From NCBI RefSeq assembly GCF_000003605.2, contig NW_003130355.1:419970-483969 (forward strand): a stretch of DNA of 64,000 nucleotides. The letters run 5' to 3'. This document shows positions 34,960 to 49,900 of this stretch, one piece after another. Positions within the stretch are counted from its first letter, which is position 1. Every line of letters begins with the position of its first letter. Under the pieces are notes generated by a model. It did no database searches, was not told the origin of the DNA, and worked only from the letters and a program-made list of their open reading frames with translations. A program made the translations under genes and the position numbers. The stretch is from Saccoglossus kowalevskii (Eukaryota; Hemichordata; Enteropneusta; Harrimaniidae).

Positions 34960-37900
34960 ACTGCTGGTCTCGCCAACAAGCTGTTAGTGGAGCATATATT
35001 TGACGAAACTCAGAAGTACATGGTGTTTGGTCCTATATCGTCTAGGATAGCGGAGGTCATATCGCAAACGGCACCGTACTATAATTTAATTCAGGTTAGC
35101 ATTATATTATGTACATACAAACAAATGTATCTGTATCACGTGACCACGTTGCCTAATTTTGCGCTATTACACGAGCTACCTGCAAAATGTAAATTCTTAA
35201 TATAAAACAACTACCCGATATATCCATACTTTGATCTGTTTAGAATTCATACTTTTCCGTGTTTTATTGTCCAGTGCTGGGCTTCATTATCAAGCAATTT
35301 GATCGGTGAATTTTGATATACACGTTAATTTTGGATACTCGCCAATACATCAGAATTCACATCATATTTTCAATTCCGAAAATACAAACGAAACAAACAG
35401 AACACAACAAGAAACCTCCCGGAAATCAGCCAAGAGGTGATGTCAGCTGTTTCAAAAACAGTAAGCAGCTCCTGTCCGCTGCGGCACCAGCCACATATTT
35501 CCCCTGTTAACTTGTTTGGAATTGAATCAATCAACTATGTAAATACATAACCTTGTTGGAAAATAAATCAACCAACAGCCGTTTGTATTATTGACATCAC
35601 TGTGACATAAGTGCGATCATTTGTGACATAGGAGCAGAGTATTTATCCAACAGTAATATTCGCTAGGAAACTGTTTTAAATGTCTCTTCATGTCATTCAG
35701 CAATGTCATCGTGGTGTAATTATTAAGTGTACATAACGCCATGATGACGTTGTAGAAAAGGTGCATATGCTCGACTGTAACGAGGCTGGAAAGATATTAC
35801 TGTCAAGGGGTGGGAAGTTTATGATCATGTCAAAATTAAAAAGATGGAAAGATGACCAGTAGTTTCACGATTCAAATAAATATCTAGATATCATGACCAA
35901 TGATTCAGTTTATCTTTAACTTCCAGTTCTGAGGGGTGAATCATTGGGATAGCATCTTTAAACTTCGAATTGTTCATGGAAATATATATGTATTTGTGAA
36001 ACTGAAGGAAGCTTCAATGTAGAAAACATTTCAGCTAGCAATGGTGTACAATTTGTACCCATTGGAGTACCAATGACTTGTTGGAATATATATGTACCAA
36101 ATAAGTTGTATTGTAACCAAGAACAATGTAACAAAATCTAATGTTTGAATTTCTGCAATGCTGCAATCTGCGCTATCCGGACTCTCATTGGAATTGCACT
36201 TTAAGCTATTCAGAAGCCCTTTGAAATTACGCAATAACCACTTTTTATTGATACCACTCCTAGAAAAGACAGTATAATGATATATTGCCAGCCCATCTGT
36301 TACTACAAATAGTATCATAATGTGAAATGTGAAAGAGCTAGCAATTAATTAAGACATGCATTGTGTAATTTAGGAATCCATAAAAGACTAGACAATTCAT
36401 TGTCACTATTCAAATTATTCATAATTCCGGCAGCCATTGGCGAATGAGATATATTAATTTCCACACCTATATATGCATCTTTGCAGGTTTATGATTGGTT
36501 ATTTTAGTTTATGGGTATAAACTATCCTAGACTAGTGGTGTAATATATAATGTTGCCATCTGAAAACGAATATTCCATTACATGAAGTCGTATGGAAAAC
36601 TGCATAATGACTGCCAGTAGCTAGGCAACGATTACTGCGCTACTCTAAAATGACTTCAATACGTACAACTACGGAAGTTAGTGTTATAAAGATGCAATCA
36701 AACTTACTGAAATGCTAAAATTGATTCTAGATAACGCTGTATTCGTCTCTACACATTGTACAATTGTTTCGTGTTTCGTGCCCGGTTTGTAACAACTATT
36801 GGTGTATAAAGTGATGAGACCATTTTTATGGAATGCATCAGATTTTAAATAAAATTATTTTTAGAAAGGCATCACATATTTGCAACTAATTATAACTAAT
36901 CTTAACCATTTATTCTGCGGTCAGAGTTTGAAAATGCAATAAATTATTACTCGAAACAATTCAGGATGATGTTGGCAGTCTAATCTATATAAGCGCATAT
37001 ATTTGGCTTACAGGGCCATTTTGTGATCCGCAAGATAAATTCCTATTATGGAAGATCAAGAATGGTACATGCGTCACAACACCAAAAGAAAATAATGAAT
37101 ATTTCTATGTATGCCCTGAAAGTATCTAAGTTCCATTATTTTTATTATTATGACCGTAAACACAATAATACTTATGACAGATTTTCCTCTTCTATATCTC
37201 GTTACATATTTCGGTGTATGGAGTTACTTTCTTCGATTTTATATTAGTCTTGAGGGTATACCAAGTTTTTAGAGTGTGTAATTTGTTAAGGTTGCATGTG
37301 TCCTGTAGGGTTAGGTTTGCCGGTATAATGAATGCCCTTTACGGTGACATTAACGGGAATTACGGTAATGGTATACGTTGACGTGGGCGCATCTACAACA
37401 GTTTTCTTTTACTACTGCAAATCTTTGTTGTTGCAACTCGGTGCGCATGAGTAGGGGAACGGTAATTTTTGCCAATAGATCCGAATACAAAAATAACATC
37501 GACGTGGCTGACATCACTTTATTAATGCATGCGTTGAAACACACATATCTATGTATTATAATGTGTAATGTCTGTTTTTGTATTGAAGTTGTTAATTCAC
37601 TTTACAGGTTATGATTTTTTACGATTGTTGATTTTTTAGTATGATGTCATTTTAACCTGTCGGTATCTTCAATATGTCCAGATTTTAAAAGTACATAGCA
37701 GTGTATAGCATAACATTCGAAGCTCAGGATATAAGATTTGCGCTTTTTAGACGTGAAGAGTTTTTTTCCCAGAGAGGCTTATTCAACGTGGAATTGTATT
37801 CAAAAATGCACCAAGCACCATCACAAGTGGCTTTGTCAAGGTTATCCTCCGCGAATAACTATTACGAATTTGCATGTAATATTCGATTTTGCATGAGTCC

Positions 37901-40900
37901 GCTTTCCAGTTCGATTCAATAATGTACAACACTTCACATCTATAACTGATTGTCTATCAATAAGTGAATAACGTACCACAGTATCTATGTTCATTGTTTG
38001 AATGTTACACGTGCTTAAACTAGCCAAATCAACATATAATAAGCTGTGCCTTTGTACATGTTACCACGGCTTTAAGAACGAGCAGACTTGCTATCAATGA
38101 GCCGAAACGTGCGAAATACGGGTTGCATATAGATTGTTTTCTCATGTTTGAACCACCCTAGTTACGTGGTATGTTAATATACACTTGTATGAACGTACAC
38201 TATGTCAACATGTTATGCGGATATATCGAGAGTTTATTGCATGCGCTTTTCTAAATGTTGTAATATTGCATTCTGACTAATGACTAAGACAGCGTTCAAT
38301 AACGGCTACCATGTACCCTGTACCATGTATGCCATAATGGCATATGTGCCCTGGCAATCGATTGAACTATTACAATAAACCAACAAAATAATCATACAAT
38401 CCATTAAACTATTACAATCAACTTTTGTTGCATGTTATTTAACACTATTACTAGCTAGTACATTGGTGCTTTAGTACATGCATAAACCTTAGAAAAAAGG
38501 TCTATGGAACATGTGATATAATTGCCAACGCACCCAAGTAAACAAACAATCTGCCTGGACAAATTACCAATTACGTACTTCTGCGTACTTATTTCTATGT
38601 GCTCTGCGCGAGTTGCTGTGGAACGCCAGTTAAGAGCCAGTTAAAAAAAAAAACTAAAGAAGAGAAAATAGCACAATTTCAACTATGAGAAAATCCAGGC
38701 CGACTAAATTTATATATGTTGCACATGTAAGGGGGATCTTATTACACTGTGCATGAGTCCCGACAAGTAGCTCCAGTGTACAGTTTTCTGGGAGTTTTCA
38801 TCTCCCCAGTGATGGTTGCCAGGCGGTGAAAATGCCCGGATATTCGATTACGAGATTATGTGTCTTCAAATATGTCAAACCTAGAATATTCTTTTTTATG
38901 GCATATTTGTTTACGGGTCGTGCTTAATTCTATAAAAGGGATTTGATAAGATACAATGTCTAACGACGATGTCAACAGATGGTGCAATTCATTGGAAAGG
39001 TGCGTCAGCAGTTGTTGTATCGAGATCAGCATTTGATTACATAATTGGTCGAATCTGAAGTGGGGATAAGTATCGAATCGTGTTACATTGAGCAAATAAT
39101 GCACGTTACGTTGCACGGATGAGGGTATATGTATTTTTAAATGCATTGCATCAAATAAATATGTTGGTGTATACAAATGTTGCTCTCATTTTCGTGTATG
39201 TCTAACTTCTGTGTTTTTTCCACAAATCATAACCTAAAACTTTCCAACTGTATTAATTATGTTCATTTACATTGACTGTAGAATGCGTTAAGGCTAACAA
39301 ACTCTTGTGCCATTCCGGGATGATTTTTTTCTATTTTATTCTCTTAGCTAGTGGAATATTGGTTCATCTGTCAACATTTCTGAACTCGATGGCACGATAC
39401 AATAAAATCCATGCTGTAGATGGTTAGATGAATTGCAACTCCCACCCCTCTCCCTTCTGACTCAAAGAAACCTTGAAACGTGTCTCCTTAAAATATGTTA
39501 TATCTCTCCCGGCGATGTGCGTATGCATTTTAAGTTTAATTGTGATTGTTTGAAATATACGGAACTAAAATCGCTGTTTGCGTTAATCAAACAGCACCAA
39601 TACTAACTACGTACTATTTAGTTGCATTTGAGTTTTTCATTACGCCCACAGTGATGCAGGTAATTTGAAATACGATGTATGTATTCACTACGTCTTCCCT
39701 GTCGATATCCATTATTGCTTTGTTAATAACCGAATGCAAATTTCGCTACCACATACTCCTAAGGCAAGACAAGAAGGAAGCATAGTAGTTAGTTTTATGC
39801 CATTGTTTTGTGCGTAGTGTGCATATTTTTATAGCTTTCGGGAGATATTCCAACATGTTTTGCAGATAACAAAAGCTCAGCCAATGGATGTACGAACAAT
39901 AAAAGTCGGCATTTTATATAGAAAATCATGAAAAATTAAGAAAGGTATTTTACATGTGTTTTTTTTATTAATAACACTTTTTAAACCCAGTAAATAGAGT
40001 GTATGTTAAGATCTCATGCCACTAATCAACCAATGACTTAATTTAAATGCCTTCAAGTTGCAAGAACAAATGATATTTTTTTCTCAGGTGCTCCTTGTTT
40101 GAGGGCGTGATCACCTGGGTCAAAGATGAGACCAACATGTGGTTTTTTGTTTACTACTTAGCGACTGTGTACCTGTGAGTTTATTATGTGTGTATTTGGA
40201 TGTTCTAATCTAATGTTTTTCCGGTGATTTATCTAGGTGCAATCCAAATGCAGTAGGTGTGTCTTGTTTACCTGAGATTTGCAAGAGTTCGAGCTGGCCA
40301 ACATGCTAGTTTTTTTCAAGTGGTTGATTTGTTGATTTCCCATTTTTGAGAAATGTTTTCAACTTTGTTCATCATTTTCATATAGCAATCTCGTCATATG
40401 TTAACATTGTCGTCTATGGAAATTCAATTAGTGGTATGAGCTCTGAATTATTGTGATTGCGAGACAAAAACTTTTTTCTAAAAAATACATTCATTTGTAA
40501 CATTGCTAAATTAACATTGATCACAAAATATTGTGATTACTACATGGTTTGAAGCATGCCGTAGCCACGTACAAGCCGACATTGTACGTGCAATGAATAT
40601 ATAATTAACGCAATGTGTTAACGTCTCGCGAGATTTGTAGATGTCCATGATAATACTGAAAGGAGCACTTCGATACGACCCATGATCTGTAAATACAATG
40701 TTATAACCATATCGATTCGGTAGACTGTTTTGCTCACTCGTCCAATGTAGGTGTGCTTGTGTGTGCAAACTCTCCCACACTGTTCATAGTGAAGATATGG
40801 CCCTGAAAGAAAGAGTGTACAAGAAGCGGAAAATAGGTTGTTGAATGTGCTGCCTGAACTATGCATTTATAATTTAACAGCGACGTGATTGAATAATCTG

Positions 40901-43900
40901 GCAGAATACATTCAGGTCGGAAAATAACTATATGACATTCAAAGCATTTTAGTCAGTAAACATGTTGAAAATAAAATAGATATCTCCTAAAATAATGTTG
41001 CGCTGTTGTTTGCCAATCTAGTGCACGCCACGCTGCAACGTCTGCCACTGAGACTACGGATATTCGAATCACCACACGAAGTAAACTCCCGAATTCGTGT
41101 AGAATACAGTTGTTCCGGGATTGTTGTTTGCCAATCTGTTGCACGCCACGCTGCAACGCCTGGCACTGAGACTACGGATATTCAAATCACCACACGAAGT
41201 AAACTCCCGAAGTCGAGATATCGAATTTTATTTATTGGCTGGGAAAGACTCCGATTGTAATTGTGAGATTTGTGATATGACATAGGGGTCTCTTTATAAA
41301 CTGGGTAACAAACGAGGCAGATGTAATCATTACCGCATGATTTGTGAGGATCTAATAATTGTAATTCAGTTTCCATATCATATTCTGTAACTGGATGAAG
41401 AAAAAATGATGTAATATTACTATAATTTAAATAGCTGGCGGTGGTCTTTAAAATTCGTGATTTTCTTAGCAAGTTCTTCTCCAATATTGGCGAATAATTA
41501 TTTATTTTTTGGAGATCATGCAGATATTCAGATTGATTGTTAGGATTATCAGTTTCAAGAAGTTTGGGCAACTTGCCAATACTAGCAGCCACCTTTTCAG
41601 TTACTTCATTAATTATCTTCCATAGTTTATTAGAATTGTTTTTGTTGGCATTGATTTGCTTAGAGAAATGCAATTTTTTTACTTTTCGAAGAATAGAAGT
41701 TAAAATATTTTTGTAGCCGTGTTTGTTTTTTGTGTTTTATTCCGTTTCACTAACGTTGTTAAAAAAATCAGTGAAATAAGCTGTGTCTACATCAGCCGTG
41801 GAAATATTTGCCCAATTTGTGTTGTTTACTTGATGATGGAAGTCATTAATATCATACCTGGAAAAGTCGCGTACATAGTGTTCACCCTTTTCAATAAAGG
41901 TAAAGGAACAAAATAGTAAAAGACATTTGAGAAAAAAGTAATACGGGTGGGGGCGTTGTTTGAAATTAAGAGCTGACATTGTGTCAAAATAACTTTGACT
42001 CAGGGTGTTTTCTTGAATATAATCGATATTGAAATCGCCAATGAGGATATAGTTGGATTTAGTTGATTGTGAATTAATAAGGTAATTCTCAAGGATGCCT
42101 GTAAACAATACCGAAAGTGAAAATGGTAGTTGATAATTGTATTTCGAGCTACACAGATTCTGATTCATGTATGTTACTTGTTGTTAAAAATTGGAATTGT
42201 GTTGTGTTGTGTTGTGTTGTGTTGTGAATGTATGCAGCCACACCTCCACCAAGAGTAGTACGACTGTTTTTTACTACAGTATAATTAGGAATGTTTAAAT
42301 AGGATAAATCACCCGCTTGCCATATTTCAGACAATGAAATGATTTGAAATTTAGGTTATAAAGTATTTTCATACAAAAATTTAATTGGTCAATATTTGTT
42401 TTCAAAGATCTGATATTTGAATATATAAGAGAGAGCCTGATGGTGATTTTGGGAATTCTGTATTGAAGTCATTAACGGAATACGATTTGCAATGGAATTT
42501 ATAAGGTGTTTTCATCTCTTGGTTGGCAGTCATATTTGAAGAGAATGTACAAATTGCTCAACCAATATTTAAGAGGAAGAAACATAAATCAATGACATTA
42601 TATAATCTTACTGATGTCGGCTTCTGTATTTATAATTATTGTATTGTGTGCAGGTGATTTCTTCACATAGATCCGCCTATTGTATGTCCACATACATTTA
42701 TGTCCTGGCCGTTTTTTGGCTGCATTGGTCTTGAGTTAAGTTTCGTATTGTTACTTTGTTCATATCCCATATCTAAGTTTGCGCTTTTTGTCGTATATAC
42801 TGTTACGACGTCTTCGAGTGGTTAATCTCACAATGATGGGCCGCGGTCGTGGTTGTTGTCTCTCTTCGGGTTGTCATGGTTCCTGATTTCCTTGTACCTA
42901 TGTGATGAGTTATATCTATTTCATTTCATTTCTGGATTAATTTTCAGTAATATGGTTCAGAACTATTGCGCTATCTGTATTTTCTTTTTCATTGAGTGTT
43001 TCCGGAATCCCGCTTACTTCAAAGTTAATTGTGGGATTTATTTGAGTCAATTACCTCTTGCTCCAGACCAACGTTTCCCTTAGCTCATCATTCTTATTCC
43101 TAATACTGGTATTTGGCATTACATTACTTGCTTGGGTGAGGTTGTGTAAAGTGATTCTATTGGTAAAGTAGAAAACACACAAGATGCAACCAAATTACTT
43201 ATAAACTGTCAAGTCTCCCACTATATCAAACTCTGGTAATTCTTGGATATGCCAGCTCAAACCTGTATAGTGTTTGGGGACAAAGAAAATCATGAAGAAC
43301 TTGAGAGCTCCAAAAAGACCCTGTTGCACCATGCGTCCTCTCTGTTGTTCTCACGCTTTGACTGCATGGACATCAGTCGAAAATTATAATAACTGAATAG
43401 TATTTCTTTTTTATATGTTTATATACCAGTGCTATTGATCAATGTTATTTTTGTGTTCCACAAGACACATAGCTCATAAAGAGGCAAAAGGTGATTTGTT
43501 TGGTTCACTGCCGAGGTCTCGCGCAATGCGTGTAAAACGAGGATTAAACGTCTGCCGCAATTTAATAATTTGATTTTCTTTTTTTTGTAGTTCATTCTAG
43601 AAAAACATATCTTTCAAGAAAGGATTATTGCGTTGAGATAAATTTACTTTACCAAAATTGACCATCATTAAATTTAGATAGCACATTATAGAGCGCGTAA
43701 ATACAAAAAAAAATTATTCGTGTTTTTTGAACCCCACGCGATGCTTTGACACTATAATGCCGCTGTGACTTTTGTTTGCATTGTTTTTAGGTTCGATTTC
43801 ATCTCAGACAACTATTTGCAGTACTTTCATTGTCCATATTTCCTTTGTTTATAGGGCAATAACTCACATATTCTAGGAGATTTGGTGAATGAGAGCGCCA

Positions 43901-46900
43901 TTAAATCAGCGTGACATGTTTCCTACACGGCACACGTTTATATAGTTTATATATATATATATATTCAAAATTCAGTTAAATACTGTAATCTTGGTTTGTA
44001 TGATTGGAATTCACATACGTGAATGAATAAACACTAAATCGTCCAGATTGGAAATGAGTTTTACAGCGTATTAATGAACTCATGATTCATGAATCGAGTA
44101 TTTGTTTATTATATTTATGGTATATTTGAATTTCTAAATTAAGTATCTAGAGTTCACTAGCGTTTTTGTATACGTTATTGTATCAACGTTTTTCAAGGAA
44201 CAAGTGCCAAAAATATGATTATTGTGTTTAAGCAGTTTGATTTAATTATTATCGTGTTCTTATATATCTTTTGATCTAACAAAGTCAAAATTACACGATT
44301 ACGGCGACTGTTTTAGGGAATATTTAATGAATAAATAAACTAATAAACTGATAATCATAATTGAACACTGGATGGTGATTTCGAAATTTTATATCAATTG
44401 TTCATAGTAACCAAACAAATGTTTTATATAAGTTGTATAAGTAACTAAAACACATTGTAAGCGTCAAGTAAAAACAACTTTTTTTGTGAAAGCTATGTAC
44501 ATTAACATTGCAGGTGTCACCCAGCGTAACTTCGGCTGGTCTTTCAGACACATCTAAATACCCATCTCTGTTCCGCACGGTCCAGTCAGATATAACAAAC
44601 AATCCAGCCCGCCTGGCGCTAATGCGGCATTTCGGGTGGGATGAAATTGGCACGCTGGCGCATGATCAAGACCTGTTTAACAGCGTCATGCAAGACTTCC
44701 ACGATCTGATTGAAGTAGAAAATATAACGGTTCTAGCTTCAACCACGTACAGGAATAACCCAGAACAACAACTCAAACAGCTGAAAGCAGTGGATGCTAG
44801 AATCATTATATCAATGAATTATGGAACCGAAGTCTTATGTACGGTAGGTATTGGACTATACCCTATACTCATAATTCTGAGAAGAAATTAATTTTGGTTT
44901 AACAAAATAAGTGTTGAAATTTACTACAATAATATATAAAGATATATATTCTGTCATTATTTTTAAAGATGATCCTGAATTCACATCATTATAACTGCGA
45001 CACATTGAATTAGTTTCGTGTGGTGAAAACGCCCATCTGGGAAGCATATAACTGATCAACTTTTGTGGGCATACATGAATAATCGGTTAAACTAATATAG
45101 AAATATACGTTTAATACACACAGGCTTACAAAGCTGGTATGTATGGACGTAAATACCAATGGTTTCTGACAGGTGGACAGAGTATTACCTTAATGAGCGG
45201 TGCCGAAAACTACGGTTGCACTGACGATGAAATCATAGAAGCCATAGAGGGGGCTTTCGTAACTGACCACTCATACTATGGCAACGAAAATGAGAAGACT
45301 ATATCGGGACATGTATGTTACAATAATACATATCATATAATTATATTAAAATATCTCTAATTGCTGTCTCTTTATGATTCTCAACAAATTAACACTGCGC
45401 CCAAAGCCATTTTTTTAAATTTTAACTGTATTGATTATACATTTAATTTAATCATTCGTCTGTTTAAGAAATCAGGGAATCGTGTTTGGACTCCGAAGAG
45501 CGCATCGTGTTTACGGGCTACTTTTTCATTTGTTGTATTCATTTGTACAAACATAGACACATTTGTTTTAATCCATCAATTTTAAATCAGCGCGATTCAA
45601 CATGTAGTTATTTTTTCATCGGATAGTTGTGCATTAATTCCTATAGACCCCAGGCGAGTTCCAATCAGAGCTAAACAATGTAATAGTCAACAAGTACAAC
45701 GCAGATGTTTCATTATCATCAGAGTATGCGCCATGTGCATACGACGCCATATGGGCCATGGCACTGGCGTTGAATGGTTCTATTGATCAGTTATCCCCGA
45801 ATAAAACCTTGGAAGACTTCACATATGACGACTCGAATATGATGCAAGTGTTTAAAGACGAAATGCTGAAAACGAGTTTTACTGGAGTTACGGTATGTAC
45901 CTCAAGTACGTTTGTTCCAGCAGTTTGGGTATCATTAAAGGGCGGTGGTCGTCGACATCTGATTGTGTATTGATTGGTTGGAGAGTTGTGTTATCTTTAC
46001 AGTCGGTGGGTCATTAAAGGTTCAACTGTCCAATCATTGTCGCATTGTATTCTAAATGACGTATTCATACAATGATACACATACAAAAAGGATTGTGTAA
46101 CTGTGCGTAGTATGCAAGTACTGTCGTATGTGTCACGACAAACGTGAGGTTGTCTTACAAAATTTAGTATAACATAAACTGAAATAACGTCTACGCCAAA
46201 ACAAAGAGGAAACATTATTTTTGCAAATATTTGACAATAATATTCACTGATCACCGGAATGTTAAGTCAGTTTTATTTGGAAAGAAAATACTTATTTTGT
46301 TTCTTTGAGTGAAAATCACAAACTCATGCAAATACAATGCATACTTTATAAATCGGTAGATATTAATAAACATGTGTAAGACCTGAAAACAGTACTTCCT
46401 TGGATAATTTCTGACACATCATTGGCTTTGTGGGGTCGAGTATATGTGGGGTTACTCAAATCATAGGTATCTATTATGAAGATATTCATATTCATTATAA
46501 GGAATTCAGTCTTCCACACGATCCTTAAACTTAACCCTCGTCCGTCTTACATTTTTGTAATCTGCCGGACGTATTGATGCCGGCCATCAAATTCTCAATA
46601 TATAACAATTTCCGGTATCAGCAGTTTCGACTGTGTAATAAATTCAGATTGAATCTGTTGTATTTCGTTGATATTCGTGAAAGGCGTTGGATCCGATAAT
46701 GTAATAATTACCGATAATGTATCATTAACCGATAATGTAACTTACAGGATTTACTCGATATTGTAATAAAAACCGATAATGTAACAATTCGCAACCATTA
46801 ATGTAACAAAAAAGGCAACCGATAATGTAACACCAAATAACTGATAATGTAATATATTTTTTCAACCGATAATGTAACAAGACGGCAACCGATAATGTAA

Positions 46901-49900
46901 TAACATATTTGCAAGATATTTACTGTTTAGAGACGGCCGGTCCAACAAATATGATTCTTTTGTCATTCCTTTCGCGAAGCAGGAAGTGATTTAGTAGGCG
47001 ACCAGGAAACTCTCTATTTGAAACAAGTCAATATTAACATTCGCGCACAGCTCGTTAGCACGGACTTAGGGAGCAGATACCTTAGCCCGTGTTAAGAAAA
47101 CGTGCGTGAACGCTCAGCAAAGGCTACGAATCGCCAAGTTTAGATTAAATCTTTCCCGTTTTAAGACCCGCTCCAGATACGCTAAGCGGTCAGAACGCCA
47201 TTGCATTATATGTTAATTTGGAAGATTCACTATTACATTAATAACTAATCATTTCGGTATGCCATTTCCGGCATGACAATCAACGCGAGCACATCGAAAG
47301 ATGTTGTTCTCGGGGAAAAAAATGAACCGACGATGAGACTCCGTGCTACTGAATTTGCTTTGATATTGTTTTATAACCGTTGAACTCATACCTTTCTGGT
47401 TACTGTACTGAGTAATCACAGTTAAAATGACTGAAGATTTGTTATATTCTTCAAAAGTTTTGGAATTCCATAGCTCCTTTTTAACCCTGACACCTCTTGT
47501 GCGTGAAAGCAATTGGGTCTATTCGATATGCAAACATGTCTTAGCCCGTACTTCGTGTAGCGTAGACATTATTACTGCTTTTGTGGGTTGACGAACATTT
47601 TCGCCCGGACGATTCGGCCCCCGGATGTTTCGGCCAGGGTTGACGTTTCGGCCCGTGGCTTTCTTCTGTAAAATATACGAGCTTCAGTACGTGAAAGTAG
47701 TGGCGGCGGCACATTAGGGGGGGGGGGGTCGCACCTCAAAAAAAATGTTGGGGGCGTCGCTCCTCCACATTCAAGCCTAAATTTTCCCCCTCAAAATGCA
47801 AGAAATAGCGTTTCAGAAAGTCTAGATTTCTAAATTGTTAATGGGGAATATGCTCCGGACCCCTAGTAAGGTCGCGCGAGTAGATAACCCCGACCCCTGA
47901 TTAAATTAAAAATAATTATACAGCACAGATTTAAATATATATAAAGATGAAAAAATATCAATATTACATTTAAATGAAATGTCATTAAATAATGTCATAC
48001 AAATTGACGAATGCTTCCTGCAGTTGACAGATCCACAGTCAGGTTTAAAAAATGGTTTGCGTCTCAAACACATATTTGGAACATAAAAGTCAATATTGAC
48101 AAGAATAGCAGGGCAGTCATAAGAAGAATTAACATTCAAGAATAGTTGTCCTATTAGATAAAAGAGAGATGTTAAAAAGTTTGCAATAAATAGAATAACA
48201 TGTAATACTACAATGCACACGCAACTTAGTACATAAATATTAAACAAATTTAAATTGCACATTTTCAATTTTGTTAGAAAGTCCTTTTTGATGAGGGGAT
48301 CACACCACAGAGTTATATTCAAGAATAGATCTGACATAAACAACTACAAAGAAATAATTGCAGAAATATCATTAAAGCTATGGATACCCAAGTCTTTAAT
48401 GATGGAAACTTGCTGCAAGGGTATACCTTCCATAGAATATTTATAGCTTGAAATAGGCTTTTTCTTAAGAGTGAAGGTAATAAATTTACACTTCTCTAAA
48501 TTGAGTGATACTTTCCAAAGGTCGCACCACTCTACAAACTTATTAAGATCAGTTTGCAAAATGTGACTGTCAGTTGGAGATGTGATAGACTTATAAAGCT
48601 TGGTATCGTCAACGTAAATACTAAGATTGGCAGAGATATCAAGGTGGGTGATGTCATTAATATACATAACAAATAACAAAGGCCCCAGGAGTGACTCCTG
48701 TTGTACACCAGACAATGCGGGAAACTATTCAGAGACGTGATCATTCAAAACTACTCTCTGCTGCCTATGACTTATGTAATATGATAATATGTAAACTACC
48801 ACAAATACCAAGTTTAAAGGCCTTGTGGAGTAGCAGTGGCTGGCACACAGTGTCTAAAGCAGTATATATGGAATCTACCTGCTGCTTGTTGTTAATAGCA
48901 GCAGATACAATGTCAGTGCATTCAACCAGATTAGTGGAGGTTTATCGAGATGGACTTAAGAAGACATATTAATTTTATGTCATTGTAAAATTCACACCTA
49001 TCGTGTGGATATCAATTATTTCATAACAATAAGTGTTGGTGGTATAAGTTTGTTTACAGAAATTATTGAACCTACTAAGGTAAATGTTGCAAAGATAATG
49101 ACGTGAATACAGGTTACTCGTGGGTTTGTGAAACATGGGAATAACGAAAATATTTTATTACAGTGGCGTTTCATTTTGGCATGTTTCGCATGATCGGCCT
49201 TTAATAATTTTCCATTTCACAAAATTTAACAACTTTTTACACCCTCTCAAAATATGGTCCTCTATATTGTCTTGGAAGGTCCCATGATTCGCCGTAACTT
49301 CATGGCAACCCCGACAGCAATATTTGAACACAAAGATGTGCAGTCAATATTAGCTGGACATGCTAAACATGTATCCTATAGTATAAGAAAATTTCAGTAC
49401 TCTTTTTAATTAAATTGCAGCTAAAACCAAACAAAAAATATTTGTTTGATGGGAGGATATAAAATACAGTACATTGCATATCGTTTTGGAAAATGTGAAC
49501 AATTTCAATGGATTTAAGTTTGCAGCTATACATGTCACCCAGTTACGTTATCAGTTGAAAAAAATCTATTACACTATCGGTTATTTTGTGTTACATTATC
49601 GGTTGTCCTTTTTATTACATTATTGCTAGCGAGTTGTTACATTATCGGTTTTTATCACAATATCGGTTAATTCGTGTTACATTATTGGTTAATAATACAT
49701 TATCAGGAATGTATTACATTATCAGGTTCAACAAAATGTCTGTGAAAATATATGCACAGAATATGTCATTACACATCACAATAGGTGAACCGTTATTTCT
49801 CGTTGCAGAATTGAGCATGTCTTCCCCAATAAAAATGTCATGACAATATGAAGTTTTAATCAGACGTTAACATCGTGAATACTAATATCAACACTCAAAA

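Larger units (their letters stand above)
35095..44513. other. Large first visible GABA-B intron (9.4 kb)
   Basis: Contains one orphan exon candidate (40088-40174), a two-copy direct repeat (41005-41213) and the 5' part of a LINE on the minus strand (41215-42460). The rest is AT-rich with no recognised gene. Confidence 0.6.
46692..49727. mobile_element. Foldback-like DNA element with iterated 12-mer inverted ends
   Basis: The left end (46693-46900) carries about ten copies of CCGATAATGTAA or close variants. The right end (about 49542-49727) carries about nine copies of the inverse, TTACATTATCGG. The spacers between copies also correspond in inverted order: for example AATAAAAACCGATAATGTAA and CCAAATAACTGATAATGTAA on the left have close partners on the right. 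The ends therefore form an inverted repeat of about 200 bp, not just scattered motifs. Long, internally repetitive inverted ends are the hallmark of foldback/Galileo-type DNA transposons. No transposase was recognised. The interior has a 264-base minus-strand open frame (47249-47512) of unknown nature and an inserted LINE fragment. Confidence 0.75.
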
